Shown here: positions 13,343-21,552 of the stretch, one piece after another
Position numbering within the stretch: position 1 is the first letter of the stretch
How the letters are laid out: the number at the start of each line of letters is the position of its first letter
Assembly: GCA_904395905.1 (NCBI GenBank)
Contig: CAJFNZ010000035.1
Coordinates: 1-37,711, forward strand
Source: an uncultured Oscillospiraceae bacterium
Lineage (GTDB): Bacteria > Bacillota > Clostridia > Oscillospirales > Oscillospiraceae
Reading direction: 5' to 3'
DNA length: 37,711 bases
The notes under the pieces: model-generated
The model's input: the letters and a program-made list of their open reading frames with translations, nothing else
Told to the model about the DNA's origin: nothing
Database searches by the model: none
Program-made: the position numbers and the translations under genes

Positions 13343-15546
13343 CGGCCGCCCTCCTGCTGGAGCCGCAGCTTGAGGCCGCTGTACCGCCGCTGCTGGCGGT
13401 CGTTGTGGACCATGGCGGCGATGACCTCCTCGTTGCCCACCGCCACCAGCAGCTGCCGGGCCCGGGTGATGGCCGTGTACAGCACGCCCCGGGTCAGCAG
13501 GTACGGCGAGCCCTGCCAGGCCGCCAGGACCACGGCCCGGTACTCGCTGCCCTGGCTCTTGTGGACCGTCATGGCGTAGGCCAGCTCCAGCTCCGAGAGC
13601 ATATCAAAGCCGTACTGGGCCACCTTGTCGTCGTCGAAGGCCACGGTCAGGGTCTCCTCGCTGTGGTCAATCTCCACCACCTGGCCCAAATCGCCGTTGA
13701 AGACCCCGACGCCGGTGAGGCCGGATTTCCTCCATAGTATATCATAGTTGTTGCGGATTTGCATCACCCGATCCCCCTCCCGGAACAAAAAATCCCCGTA
13801 GGGCTTCTCCCGCTTCGTGGGGCTGGGGGGATTCAGGGCCGCCTGGAGCCGCTGGTTCAGGCTCCGGGTGCCGGTCTCGGTCTTCCGGGTGGGGCTGAGG
13901 ACCTGGATTTCCCCGGCCGGGATGCCCAGGTTTTCCGGCAGCCGCCGGGCCACCAGGTCGCAGATGGTCTCGGCCACCGCCGCGGCCGTCCGGCGCTTGA
14001 GGAAGAAAAAGTCCCGGTCCTTGGCCGTCAGCACCGGCAGACGCCCCTCGTTGACGGCGTGGGCGTTGAGGACAATCAGGCTCTCCCGAGCCTGGCGGAA
14101 GATCTCGGTCAGGCGCACCGTGGGCGCCACGCCGCTCCGGAGCAGGTCCGAGAAGAGGTTCCCGGCCCCCACCGAGGGCAGCTGGTCCGGGTCCCCCACC
14201 AGCACCAGGCGGCACCGGGGCGGCAGGGCCCGGAGCAGGGACTGCATCAGCAGCAGGTCCACCATGCTCGTCTCGTCCACCACCATGGCCTCCACGTCCA
14301 GCGGGTCGTCCTCGTCGTGGAGGAAGACCATCGCGCCGCTCTCGGCGTCGAACTGCGCCTCCAGCAGCCGGTGGATGGTGGAGGCCTCCCGGCCTGTCAG
14401 CTCGCTCAGCCGCTTGGCCGCCCGGCCGGTGGGGGCGGCCAGCAGGGCCTTGCAGCCCATCTCGTCAAAGAGGTCCAGGATGCCGTCCAGAGTCGTGGTC
14501 TTGCCGGTGCCGGGGCCGCCGGTCAGGAGCATCACCCGCCGGGTCGCGGCGCAGGCCAGGGCGTCCCGCTGCTGCCGGGCGTAGGAGAGGTCCTTCCGGG
14601 CCTCCACCCGGTCCACCAGGGCCTCCAGGTCCCGCGGCGGCGCCGGGTCGTCGGCGGCCATGGCGCGGATCCGCTGGGCCACGTACGTCTCGGCCTCGTA
14701 GAAGACCGGCAGGTAGCACACATCCAGCCGGGCCAGGTGGTCCAGCTGGATCCGCCCCTGCTCCTGGAGGCGGCGCAGCGCGGCGTCCACCGGCTCCCGC
14801 TCCAGGCTCAGCAGGCCCATGGTGGCCGCGGCCAGCTTGTCCACCGGCAAAAAGGTGTGGCCGTTGGTCAGGTTGTGGGCCAGCTCGAAGAGAGCCCCGG
14901 CCTCCACCCGCCGCTCGTCGTCGCCGTCCACGCCCAGCTCGGCGGCAAAGGCGTCCACGGCCCCGAAGGGCGCGCCGAAGTAGCCGTCGGTCATCAGGTA
15001 GGGGTCATCCCGGATGGCGTCCACGGCCAGGTCCCCGTAGACCCGGTAGAGGCGCAGCGCCAGCTCCGCCGGCAGATGGTGGAGGGACAGGAACTCGATG
15101 AGCCGCCGGACCCCCACCTGGCGGCGGAAGCTCTCGCTCATCTCCCGGGCCTTCTTCTGGGAGATGCCCGGCAGGGCGGCCAGCCGCTCGGGGGACTGCT
15201 CCAGAACCTCCAGGGTCTCATCGCCGAAGGCCTCCACCAGCCGCCGGGCCGTGGCCGCGCCGATGCCCTTGACCGCCCGGGAGGAGAGATACGTCAGGAT
15301 GTCCGCCGCCCGCTCGGGCATCAGCCGCTCCAGGAACTCGGCCTCGAACTGCCGGCCGTAGGCGGGGTGGCGGCTCCAGCGGCCGGCCACCACCAGCCGC
15401 TCCCCGACGGTGGTCATGGGGATGGTGCCCACCACCGTGACGGTCTCGCCGCCCTCGGTCTGGAACCGGAGGACGGCGTAGCCGTTCTCCTCATTCTGAT
15501 AGACCACCGCCGTCACACTGCCGCGAATCATCTCCTGGTCTTCCAA
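13339..15546 (-). CDS. recD2: RecD2-type ATP-dependent DNA helicase
   Basis: A 735-residue superfamily 1B 5'-3' helicase of the RecD2/TraA-like group that works without RecBC in DNA repair. It has an N-terminal OB-like region, helix-hairpin-helix motifs ('GIGAATARRLVEAFG', 'LAALPGISQKKARE'), Walker A 'LTGGPGTGKTTT', Walker B 'AMVVDETSMVD', motif III 'LVLVGDPDQLPSVGAGN', and C-terminal motifs 'LAYAMTVHKSQGSEY' and 'YTAITRARQ'. I start at TTG 15546 (AGGAGG 9 bases upstream); ATG 15531 sits directly on an AGGAG and is unlikely. The start overlaps the preceding gene by 56 bases. The stop overlaps the comFC start. Confidence 0.92.
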   Translation of the reverse strand: MEDQEMIRGSVTAVVYQNEENGYAVLRFQTEGGETVTVVGTIPMTTVGERLVVAGRWSRHPAYGRQFEAEFLERLMPERAADILTYLSSRAVKGIGAATARRLVEAFGDETLEVLEQSPERLAALPGISQKKAREMSESFRRQVGVRRLIEFLSLHHLPAELALRLYRVYGDLAVDAIRDDPYLMTDGYFGAPFGAVDAFAAELGVDGDDERRVEAGALFELAHNLTNGHTFLPVDKLAAATMGLLSLEREPVDAALRRLQEQGRIQLDHLARLDVCYLPVFYEAETYVAQRIRAMAADDPAPPRDLEALVDRVEARKDLSYARQQRDALACAATRRVMLLTGGPGTGKTTTLDGILDLFDEMGCKALLAAPTGRAAKRLSELTGREASTIHRLLEAQFDAESGAMVFLHDEDDPLDVEAMVVDETSMVDLLLMQSLLRALPPRCRLVLVGDPDQLPSVGAGNLFSDLLRSGVAPTVRLTEIFRQARESLIVLNAHAVNEGRLPVLTAKDRDFFFLKRRTAAAVAETICDLVARRLPENLGIPAGEIQVLSPTRKTETGTRSLNQRLQAALNPPSPTKREKPYGDFLFREGDRVMQIRNNYDILWRKSGLTGVGVFNGDLGQVVEIDHSEETLTVAFDDDKVAQYGFDMLSELELAYAMTVHKSQGSEYRAVVLAAWQGSPYLLTRGVLYTAITRARQLLVAVGNEEVIAAMVHNDRQQRRYSGLKLRLQQEGGR

Positions 15547-15871
15547 CTGCCGCGTCCTCCTGCTCGTCCGTCGCCCCTTGGGCAATCAGTTGTATGTACG
15601 GGTGCTGCCTGGCCAGCCGCTCGGCCCGCCGCCGGGCCTGGGGCGTCATGCCGCAGTCGAGAATCTGGAGGGGCAGCTCCACCATCCCGGTGCCCCGCAG
15701 CCAGGCAAAGCTGCGGACTGTCTGCTCCAGCTCCGGCGCGTCGCCCTTCGCCCGGCAGACCATGGTCAGGTTCTCCCCGGCCACCGGCAGCAGAAAGGCC
15801 CCTGCCAGGCACCACAGAAACAGCATCAGGCCTGCCGCCGTCAGCACACAGGCCACCACCTGCCACACCAT
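15491..15871 (-). CDS. Small membrane-anchored hypothetical protein
   Basis: A 126-residue protein with one N-terminal hydrophobic helix ('VWQVVACVLTAAGLMLFLWCLAGAFLL', about 2-28) and a soluble domain of about 95 residues ('TMVCRAKGDAPELEQTVRSF', then 'LQILDCGMTPQARRRAERLA') reminiscent of similar unannotated proteins in Oscillospiraceae. ATG 15871 is preceded by GGGAGGTGG; the track's earlier ATG at 15886 would place that sequence inside the gene. Its last 19 codons overlap the recD2 start in another frame. The low-complexity Gly/Asp/Glu tail (after 'QGATDE') is encoded in the overlap. Function unknown. Confidence 0.65.
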   Translation of the reverse strand: MVWQVVACVLTAAGLMLFLWCLAGAFLLPVAGENLTMVCRAKGDAPELEQTVRSFAWLRGTGMVELPLQILDCGMTPQARRRAERLARQHPYIQLIAQGATDEQEDAAVGRPGDDSRQCDGGGLSE

Positions 15872-15971
15872 CGGACCACCTCCCATGGGATCTCGGCACA
15901 GCCGTGCCTACTGCTATCCTATGAGGGACGGGTCCATGGTGTGCAGCCGGATTTCCCGCCGGCCCGGGCGG

Positions 15972-16850
15972 CTAGTCCAGGCTCTCCAGCAGCGCCCGGA
16001 TCTCCTCCGGCGGGAACACGTAGTCCGCGTCGCAGAACTGGCAGCCCACGTGGAGGTCCTCGCCGCCCTCGGCCAGTTCCCGGAGGTCCCGCTTTCCCAG
16101 GCTGACGAGGGTGGCGCGCACCCGCTCCCGGCTGCAATAACACCGGTATGCCACCGGCGTCTTCTCCAACATCTCCAGGTCGAAGCCGGACAGCACCGTG
16201 CGCAGCAGCGCCTCGGCGTCCAGCCCGCCGTCCAGCTGCCCGGTCACCGCGCCGGCCGCGGCGATGCCCGCCTCAATCCGGTCGATGACGGCGTCGGGCG
16301 CCCCGGGCAGCAGCTGAATCAGGTATCCGCCGGCAGCCCGGACCGTGTGGTCCACGTCCACCAGCACCCCCAGGGCGCAGGCCGTGGGCACCTGCTCGCT
16401 CTGGACGAAGTAGGCGGTGATGTCCTCGGCAATCTCCCCGGACACCAGCTCCACGCCGCCCACGTAGGGCTCCTTCATCCGCAAATCGCGGATGACCGTC
16501 AGCATCCCGCGGCCCACGGCCGCCCCCACGTCCAGCTTCCCCGGCCGCTTCTCCAGCAGCGGGGGCTGGGGGTTCGTCACGTAGCCCCGGACGTTCCCCA
16601 CGGCGTCGGACACCGCCAGAAGGGTGCCCAGGGGGCCGTCGCCCTTGATTTGCAGCGTCAGGGAGCCGTCGTCTATCTTCTGGAGGTTCCCCATCATCGA
16701 GGCCGCCGCCAGCACCCGGCCCAGCGCCGCCGTGGCCACCGGGGTCGTCCGGTGGATCTGCCGGGCCCGCTCCGTCAGGGCCGTGGAGGTGATGGCCGAG
16801 GCCTTGACAAACCCGTCCCGGCTCATGGCCCGTACAATCTCGTCTCTCAT
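15972..16850 (-). CDS. hslO: 33-kDa redox-regulated chaperonin Hsp33
   Basis: A 292-residue cytosolic holdase that is switched on by oxidative unfolding. The C-terminal redox switch is intact: Cys237-x-Cys239 and Cys270-x-x-Cys273 ('RCYCSRERV', 'VGCQFCDADYVF') with the normal spacing for zinc binding. The N-terminal domain has the family blocks 'DGPLGTLLAVSDA' and 'VRGYVTNPQ'. The track ORF begins upstream, but ATG 16850 gives 'MRDEIVRAMSRDGFVKA' and overlaps the methyltransferase stop by 4 bases (ATGA), so translation is coupled. Confidence 0.95.
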   Translation of the reverse strand: MRDEIVRAMSRDGFVKASAITSTALTERARQIHRTTPVATAALGRVLAAASMMGNLQKIDDGSLTLQIKGDGPLGTLLAVSDAVGNVRGYVTNPQPPLLEKRPGKLDVGAAVGRGMLTVIRDLRMKEPYVGGVELVSGEIAEDITAYFVQSEQVPTACALGVLVDVDHTVRAAGGYLIQLLPGAPDAVIDRIEAGIAAAGAVTGQLDGGLDAEALLRTVLSGFDLEMLEKTPVAYRCYCSRERVRATLVSLGKRDLRELAEGGEDLHVGCQFCDADYVFPPEEIRALLESLD

Positions 16851-17596
16851 GTCCGCTCCTTTTCCGCCGCAAAGTACACCCGCTGCTCCCCCGCCGCCGG
16901 CGGCTCCAGCCGCCGGTCGCCGAAGAGGGCAATCCGCCCGAAGCCGGCCTCGGCCAGCCACGCCCGCAGCTCCTCCGGCTCGTAGGCGTACTCGGCGTGC
17001 TCCTCAAAGCTCCGCCGCCACAGCGCCCCCTGGCGCTGGAACAGGTCGATGCCGTAGTAGCAGATCCGCTCCGCCGGCGCGTACTCGGCCCGCCAGACGC
17101 AGTAGGCCTCCTCGTTCTCGTCCAGGAACACCTGGCCGTCCAGGCTCCGGAGCTTCTCGGGCGTGTTGATGTCAAAGAAAAAGACGCCGCCGGGCGTCAG
17201 GGCCTCCCAGACCCGCCGGAAGGTCTCCCGGCAGGCCGCCGGCTCGGTGACATAGTTCAGGCTGTCCAGACAGCAGACCACCAGCTCCACCGGCGCCGGC
17301 AGCGCCAGGGCCTCCATCCGCTGGCAGACCAGCACCGGCCGCGGCGCCGGCAGCGCCAGGACCTTGTCGCAGGCCGCCGTGAGCATCTCCGCCGAGGCGT
17401 CCACCCCGGTCACCGCCCAGCCCCGCCGGGCCAGGCGGACCGTCAGGGAGCCGGTGCCGCAGGCCAGGTCCACCGCCGACCGGGGCGCCTTGCCCCACCG
17501 GGCCAGCACCGCGTCGAGGAAGGCCGCCACGGCGTCGTAGTCCACGTCCCGGGTCAGGCCGTCGTAGGACTGGGCCAGGGCCTCGTAGGCGCTCAC
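16847..17596 (-). CDS. Class I SAM-dependent methyltransferase
   Basis: A 249-residue methyltransferase with a Rossmann fold. Motif I 'AVDLACGTGSLTVRLA' (about 41-56) binds S-adenosylmethionine, 'VTGVDASAEML' is the acidic motif after strand 2, and 'LVVCCLDSLNYV' motif IV. The C-terminal part ('FEEHAEYAYEPEELRAWLAEAGF') is typical of small-molecule or unspecified methyltransferases, so the substrate is unknown. It starts at GTG 17596 with GGAGGAGGAGG immediately upstream, overlapping the yerC stop (GTGA). Operon partner of yerC and hslO. Confidence 0.85.
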   Translation of the reverse strand: MSAYEALAQSYDGLTRDVDYDAVAAFLDAVLARWGKAPRSAVDLACGTGSLTVRLARRGWAVTGVDASAEMLTAACDKVLALPAPRPVLVCQRMEALALPAPVELVVCCLDSLNYVTEPAACRETFRRVWEALTPGGVFFFDINTPEKLRSLDGQVFLDENEEAYCVWRAEYAPAERICYYGIDLFQRQGALWRRSFEEHAEYAYEPEELRAWLAEAGFGRIALFGDRRLEPPAAGEQRVYFAAEKERT

Positions 17597-17898
17597 GCCT
17601 CCTCCTCCTGCCCGTCCAGCCGGCCGAAGATCTCCCGATAGGCGTCGGTGCCGTAGTTCAAACACCGGTTGACCCGGCTGATGGTGGCGCTGCTGGCGCC
17701 GGTCTGCTCAAGGATGTCGTTGTAAATCATCCCCTGATTCAGCAGCCGCGCCACCTCGAACCGCTGCTCCATGGCCTTCAGCTCGGACACCGTGCACAGG
17801 TCCACGAAGAAGTTGTAGCACTCCTCCGGGGTCTTGAGCAGCAAAATGGCCCGGTACAGCTCGTTGTTGGGGTCGGAACGCTTGTTGCGGTTGTTCAC
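17593..17898 (-). CDS. YerC/YecD family TrpR-related DNA-binding protein
   Basis: A 101-residue transcriptional regulator of the YerC/TrpR-like family. 'LLLKTPEECYNFFVDLCTVSELKAMEQRFEVARLL' (19-53) forms the dimerisation helices and 'YNDILEQTGASSATISRVNRCLNYG' (59-83) the helix-turn-helix. The acidic tail ends 'GQEEEA'. In Bacillus the protein has no settled regulon. Starts at GTG 17898 with TGGAGGTG upstream. It is the first gene of an eight-gene operon ending in the APC permease. A strong palindrome in its own leader (17918-17938) could be an autoregulatory site; that is inference. Confidence 0.9.
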   Translation of the reverse strand: MNNRNKRSDPNNELYRAILLLKTPEECYNFFVDLCTVSELKAMEQRFEVARLLNQGMIYNDILEQTGASSATISRVNRCLNYGTDAYREIFGRLDGQEEEA

Positions 17899-17917
17899 GG
17901 TCGCACCTCCATGGACG

Positions 17918-17938
17918 GACCCGCCCGGCGGGCGGGTC
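17918..17938 (-). promoter_or_regulatory. Perfect palindrome/stem-loop in the yerC leader
   Basis: GACCCGCCCG, one central base, CGGGCGGGTC. It starts about 5 bases after the predicted transcription start and ends about 8 bases before the GGAGGTG ribosome binding site. It has no U-tract. Possible operator for YerC itself, or an mRNA 5' stabiliser. Confidence 0.5.
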
Positions 17939-17949
17939 TCTCAATTCGT

Positions 17950-17978
17950 ATTTTAACATTCTAAACGGTGAAAGTAAA
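17950..17978 (-). promoter_or_regulatory. Sigma-A-type promoter of the yerC operon
   Basis: Minus strand: TTTACT, 17-bp spacer, TAAAAT. It lies between the ftsZ terminator and yerC. Confidence 0.68.
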
Positions 17979-17990
17979 GGCCTCCCGGCG

Positions 17991-18024
17991 AAAAAGCGCC
18001 CGGGATGTCCCCATCCCGGGCGCT
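17991..18024 (-). terminator. Intrinsic terminator after ftsZ
   Basis: 12-bp perfect stem AGCGCCCGGGAT and ATCCCGGGCGCT with a 6-nt loop, followed on the minus strand by TTTTTCG. A smaller 6-bp hairpin (AAGAGA/TCTCTT, 18028-18044) precedes it, just after the stop codon. It closes the dcw cluster. Confidence 0.9.
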
Positions 18025-18046
18025 GTGAAGAGATTGCGTCTCTTGG

Positions 18047-19141
18047 TTATTTGTCAAAAATTTTCAGCAGGGCGTCGATGTCGTCGTCCTCCAGCTTATT
18101 GGGGGACGGCGCGGCCGACGGGGCGGCCTTGGCCTTCTCCCCGGCCACCGTGAACATCCCGGTCGCCTTGACCGGGCCCTTGCCCGCGGCGTCGTCAAAG
18201 CCCGTGGCGATGACGGTGACGCGCATCTCGTCGTCCAGGGAGTTGTCGAAGGCGGCGCCGAAGATGATGTTGGCGTCGGGGTTGGCGGCCTCCATGACGA
18301 TGTTGGCGGCCGTCTCCACGTCCTCCAGGGCCAGGTCGGCCGAGCCCGCCACGTTGATGAGGACGCCCATGGCGCCGTTGATGGACGTCTCCAGCAGGGG
18401 GCTGGCCACGGCGGCCATGGCGGCCTGTTCGGCCTTGTCCCGGCCCGAGGCGGTGCCGACACCCATGTGGGCCCGGCCGGCGTCCTTCATGATGGCCGAC
18501 ACGTCGGCGAAGTCCAGGTTGATGATGACCTCCTCCGAATAGCCCACCAGCTGGGAGATGGAGTTGACGGCCTGCTTAAGGACGTCGTCGGCGATGCCGA
18601 AGGCGTTGGCGAAGGTGATTTTCTGGTCGGTGACGTACTTGAGCCGGTCGTTGGGGATGATAATCAGGGCATCCACCTTCTCCGACAGCTCGGCGATGCC
18701 GGCCTCGGCCTGGCGCATCCGGTTGGCGCCCTCGAAGCGGAAGGGCTTCGTCACGACGCCCACCGTGAGGATCCCCGACTCGTGGGCCAGGTCGGCGATG
18801 ATGGGCGCCGCGCCGGTGCCGGTGCCGCCGCCCATGCCGGCGGTGATGAAGACCATGTCGGTGCCCTCCAGGGCCTTGGCAATCAGCGCACGGCTCTCCT
18901 CGGCCGACTTCTTGCCGATGTCGGGCTTGGAGCCGGCGCCCATGCCGCCGGTCAGCTTCTCGCCGATTTGAATCTTATTGGGACACTTGGACTTGTTCAA
19001 GTCCTGTTTATCGGTATTGACGGCGACGAACTCCACGCCCTGCATCCCGCTGGCAATCATGCGATTGACCACGTTGTTGCCGGCGCCGCCGACGCCGATG
19101 ACCTTTATTGATACGACCCGATCCTTATAAACCTCATCCAT
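18047..19141 (-). CDS. ftsZ: Cell division GTPase FtsZ
   Basis: A 364-residue tubulin homologue that forms the Z-ring at midcell. '[14 protein letters not shown]' (about 17-30) begins the nucleotide site, the tubulin signature is '[12 protein letters not shown]' (about 103-114), and 'NLDFADV' is the T7 synergy-loop region. The C-terminal tail ends '[13 protein letters not shown]' and lacks the usual D/E-I-P-x-F-L peptide that binds FtsA, SepF and others; no ftsA is present in the cluster. ATG 19141 has AGGAGGAAAG upstream. It has its own promoter (19218-19246) inside the ftsQ-ftsZ junction, and is the last gene of the dcw cluster. Confidence 0.97.
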   Translation of the reverse strand: MDEVYKDRVVSIKVIGVGGAGNNVVNRMIASGMQGVEFVAVNTDKQDLNKSKCPNKIQIGEKLTGGMGAGSKPDIGKKSAEESRALIAKALEGTDMVFITAGMGGGTGTGAAPIIADLAHESGILTVGVVTKPFRFEGANRMRQAEAGIAELSEKVDALIIIPNDRLKYVTDQKITFANAFGIADDVLKQAVNSISQLVGYSEEVIINLDFADVSAIMKDAGRAHMGVGTASGRDKAEQAAMAAVASPLLETSINGAMGVLINVAGSADLALEDVETAANIVMEAANPDANIIFGAAFDNSLDDEMRVTVIATGFDDAAGKGPVKATGMFTVAGEKAKAAPSAAPSPNKLEDDDIDALLKIFDK

Positions 19142-19217
19142 GTGGCTTTCCTCCTATGTAAGATACCGCAACACCTGGGGGTGTACAGAACGTTCCAGTT
19201 TAGATGATACCGATGAT

Positions 19218-19246
19218 ATTTTAGCGCGAAAATGCCGTAAGGTCAA
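19218..19246 (-). promoter_or_regulatory. Sigma-A-type promoter of ftsZ
   Basis: Minus strand: TTGACC, 17-bp spacer, TAAAAT. It begins 8 bases after the ftsQ stop codon and leaves an approximately 70-base AT-richer leader, so ftsZ can be expressed apart from the rest of the cluster. Confidence 0.75.
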
Positions 19247-19253
19247 CAGAATT

Positions 19254-20198
19254 TCACGAAATCTCCGTGGAATTCTCTGCCGAAGGCTCCGTCTGGCCGA
19301 GCGCCTCGTTCCACGGCGTGTAGGTGGCGCCGTTCTCCCCGCTGAGGGACAAATCGATGACGCCACCCTCCGCCACCCGCTCGTCCGCCAGGATGGCCGT
19401 CAGGTACTGCATTTTATACTCCATTTGGTCTGTGCCGCCCAGATGAATTTCAAAGAGGGTCCCGTACCACAGGACGATGTCGTAGGGCCGCTCCACGTTG
19501 ATTTCCACAATTTGCGAAAGGAACTCGGTCTCCTCCAGCAGCGCCAGGACCGTCTCGGCGGCGGCCAGGTTCTCGGCCTGCTCCGAGGCCGCCTGGGCCC
19601 CCACCTCCGGCGCCTGGACCAGGAAGCCCACCAGCTGCGGATAGTCCGCGGCCGTGACGCCGGCCTCCTCCAGCAGCCGTCCGCCGCTGCTCATCAGCCA
19701 CTGGCTGCCGTCCTCGGCCTCGACCAGATAGGCCGCGTCGCTCTCGGTGACGGTGATGACCACCGTGGACGGCAGCACCCGCTCCATGTGGACCGCGGAC
19801 ACATAGGGCAGCGCCGCCATAATCCGGCCGCTGGCCGTCCGCTTCTGGATGGTCAGCAGGTTCTCCCCCACCGTCAGCCCCGAGGCCTCCACCACCTGCT
19901 CGGCGGTGTAGATCTGGTTGCCGGCCACCTGGATCTCGGTAATCCGGAAGAAAATGGCCATTCCCGCCAGGCACACCGCCGCCACCAGCACCGTGGCCAG
20001 CAGCCGCAGCAGCATACCGCTCCGCCGCCGGCGGGGCGGGCGCTCTCGCCGGGCCTGGGGCCGCCGGTCCCCCCGGTCCGGCGGCCGTTGGGCCGGGGGC
20101 CGCCTTCCGGCCTGCTGGCGCGGCGGCTGCCGGCGCTGGGGCGGCCGGCGGCCGTCCTCCCGGCGGCGTCCGGATCTTCCGTCTCTGGTGTTTGCCAT
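19254..20198 (-). CDS. ftsQ: Cell division protein FtsQ/DivIB
   Basis: A 314-residue bitopic divisome protein. The cytoplasmic N-terminus (1-61) is extreme: 23 arginines and about 11 prolines with almost no hydrophobic residues. One membrane helix follows (about 62-84, 'LLRLLATVLVAAVCLAGMAIFF'), then the extracytoplasmic POTRA domain ('ITEIQVAGNQIYTAEQVVEASG', about 86-107) and the beta domain ('LPSTVVITVTESDAAYLVE'). The C-terminus is acidic and low-complexity. It belongs between murA and ftsZ as in other Gram-positive dcw clusters and should bridge FtsL/FtsW/PBP. ATG 20198 has AGGAGG upstream at a long spacing. Confidence 0.9.
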   Translation of the reverse strand: MANTRDGRSGRRREDGRRPPQRRQPPRQQAGRRPPAQRPPDRGDRRPQARRERPPRRRRSGMLLRLLATVLVAAVCLAGMAIFFRITEIQVAGNQIYTAEQVVEASGLTVGENLLTIQKRTASGRIMAALPYVSAVHMERVLPSTVVITVTESDAAYLVEAEDGSQWLMSSGGRLLEEAGVTAADYPQLVGFLVQAPEVGAQAASEQAENLAAAETVLALLEETEFLSQIVEINVERPYDIVLWYGTLFEIHLGGTDQMEYKMQYLTAILADERVAEGGVIDLSLSGENGATYTPWNEALGQTEPSAENSTEIS

Positions 20199-20238
20199 GG
20201 GTCTTCTGTGCCTCCTGTGCCGGCCGGGCCGGCGATGG

Positions 20239-21492
20239 TCACGGGTTCCTTCGTACGTCTGCGCCGAGCTGCCGCAGCGTCTCGGGCAGGTCCTGGTAGC
20301 CCCGGCGGATGTGGTCCACGCCGGCGACGCGGCTCTCCCCCTCCGCCTGGAGGGCTCCGATAATCAGGGCCGCGCCGCAGCGGAGGTCCGTGGCGGCCAT
20401 ATCGGCCCCGTGGAGCCGCCGCACGCCCCGGACCACCGCCCGGCAGCCGTACTGGCGGATGTCCGCCCCCAGCCGCCGCAGCTGGTCCACGTGGCGCAGC
20501 CGGTCCTCAAAGATGGTCTCGGTGAAGCCGGTGGTCCCCGCCGCCCGGAGGACGGCCGCCATCAGCGGCGCCTGGGCGTCGGTGGGAAATCCCGGATACG
20601 GCCGGGTCACCAGGCTGCCCGGCGGCTCCAGCCGCTCCGGCGCCGCCAGGTGGAGGCCCTCCCCCGTCTGGCGGAGGCGGCAGCCGGCCCGCTCCAGGGC
20701 GTCGGTGACCTCCGGCAGGCAGTCGGCCCGGGCGCCCCGGAGGAACACCCGCCCGCCGCAGCCGGCCGCGGCGCAGAGATAGGTAGCGGCCTCCATCCGG
20801 TCGGCCATGACGGCATACGTCCCGCCGTGGAGCGGGAAGCCGCCCTCCACGGTCAGCCGCCCGGTGCCCTCGCCGGCCACATCCGCGCCCATGGCCCGGA
20901 GAAAGCGGACCAGGTCGGCAATCTCCGGCTCCCGGGCGGCGTTGTCGATGACCGTGGTGCCGGGGCAGCCCAGGGCCGCCAGCAGGGCGTTCTCCGTGGC
21001 CCCGACGCTGGGGCAGCGGAACGCCAGGTGCCGTCCGGCCGGGTTCTCGGCCTGACAGAGGAGCCGCTCCCCCTCGCACCACCACCGGGCGCCCAGCTGC
21101 TCCATGGCCCACAGGTGAAAATCGATGGGCCGGCAGCCCAGGGCGCAGCCGCCGGGGGCCGCCAGCTCCGCCCGGCCACACCGGGTCAGCAGGGCCCCCA
21201 GGAACAGCACCGAGGAGCGCATCCCGGCCATCAGGTCCGTGGGGACGTCGCAGCGGCAGAGGGCGGAGGCGTCCACCCGGACCCGGTCGCCCCGCCGCCA
21301 GACCCGGCAGCCCAGGTGGGCGAGGATTTCCAGGGCCGTGTCCACGTCGGCGATGGCCGGGCAGCGGGACAGCTCCACCGGGCCGCGGCAGCAGACGCAG
21401 GCCGCCAGGATGGGCAGGGCGCTGTTCTTGGCGCCGTGGATGGTGACCGCGCCGTTCAGGGGCCGGCCGCCGTTGATTGCATAGGTTTCCAT
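20239..21492 (-). CDS. murA: UDP-N-acetylglucosamine 1-carboxyvinyltransferase
   Basis: A 417-residue cytosolic enzyme that transfers enolpyruvate from PEP to UDP-GlcNAc, the first committed step of peptidoglycan synthesis. Lys22-Asn23 ('HGAKNSALPIL') and the catalytic loop 'APGGCALGCRPIDFH' with Cys116 are present, so it should be fosfomycin-sensitive by family logic. 'SVGATENALLAA' and 'YPGFPTDAQAPLMA' are further active-site blocks. The start at ATG 21492 (GGAGGG upstream) gives the canonical 'METYAINGG'; the track ORF begins earlier. It sits in the dcw cluster between murG and ftsQ, where other Gram-positive clusters often have murB. Clostridia often have two MurA copies and this may be one of them. 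Confidence 0.94.
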   Translation of the reverse strand: METYAINGGRPLNGAVTIHGAKNSALPILAACVCCRGPVELSRCPAIADVDTALEILAHLGCRVWRRGDRVRVDASALCRCDVPTDLMAGMRSSVLFLGALLTRCGRAELAAPGGCALGCRPIDFHLWAMEQLGARWWCEGERLLCQAENPAGRHLAFRCPSVGATENALLAALGCPGTTVIDNAAREPEIADLVRFLRAMGADVAGEGTGRLTVEGGFPLHGGTYAVMADRMEAATYLCAAAGCGGRVFLRGARADCLPEVTDALERAGCRLRQTGEGLHLAAPERLEPPGSLVTRPYPGFPTDAQAPLMAAVLRAAGTTGFTETIFEDRLRHVDQLRRLGADIRQYGCRAVVRGVRRLHGADMAATDLRCGAALIIGALQAEGESRVAGVDHIRRGYQDLPETLRQLGADVRRNP

Positions 21493-21552
21493 GGTTCCCT
21501 CCGCATCCGCAAGGCATCGCAGTTGATACCTCATCGTATGCGGAAGAATCCG

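Noticed and set aside
10187-15924. Very long plus-strand ORFs (for example 10187-12640 and 13759-15924)
   Set aside because: They are antisense to mreB, the permease and recD2. The translations are Gly/Ala/Arg/His/Gln-rich with no domain, typical of GC-rich shadow frames.
19170-19200. GAACGTTC palindrome in the ftsZ leader as a second LexA site
   Set aside because: It lacks the 4-base spacer of the GAAC-N4-GTTC LexA core, so it does not fit the motif.
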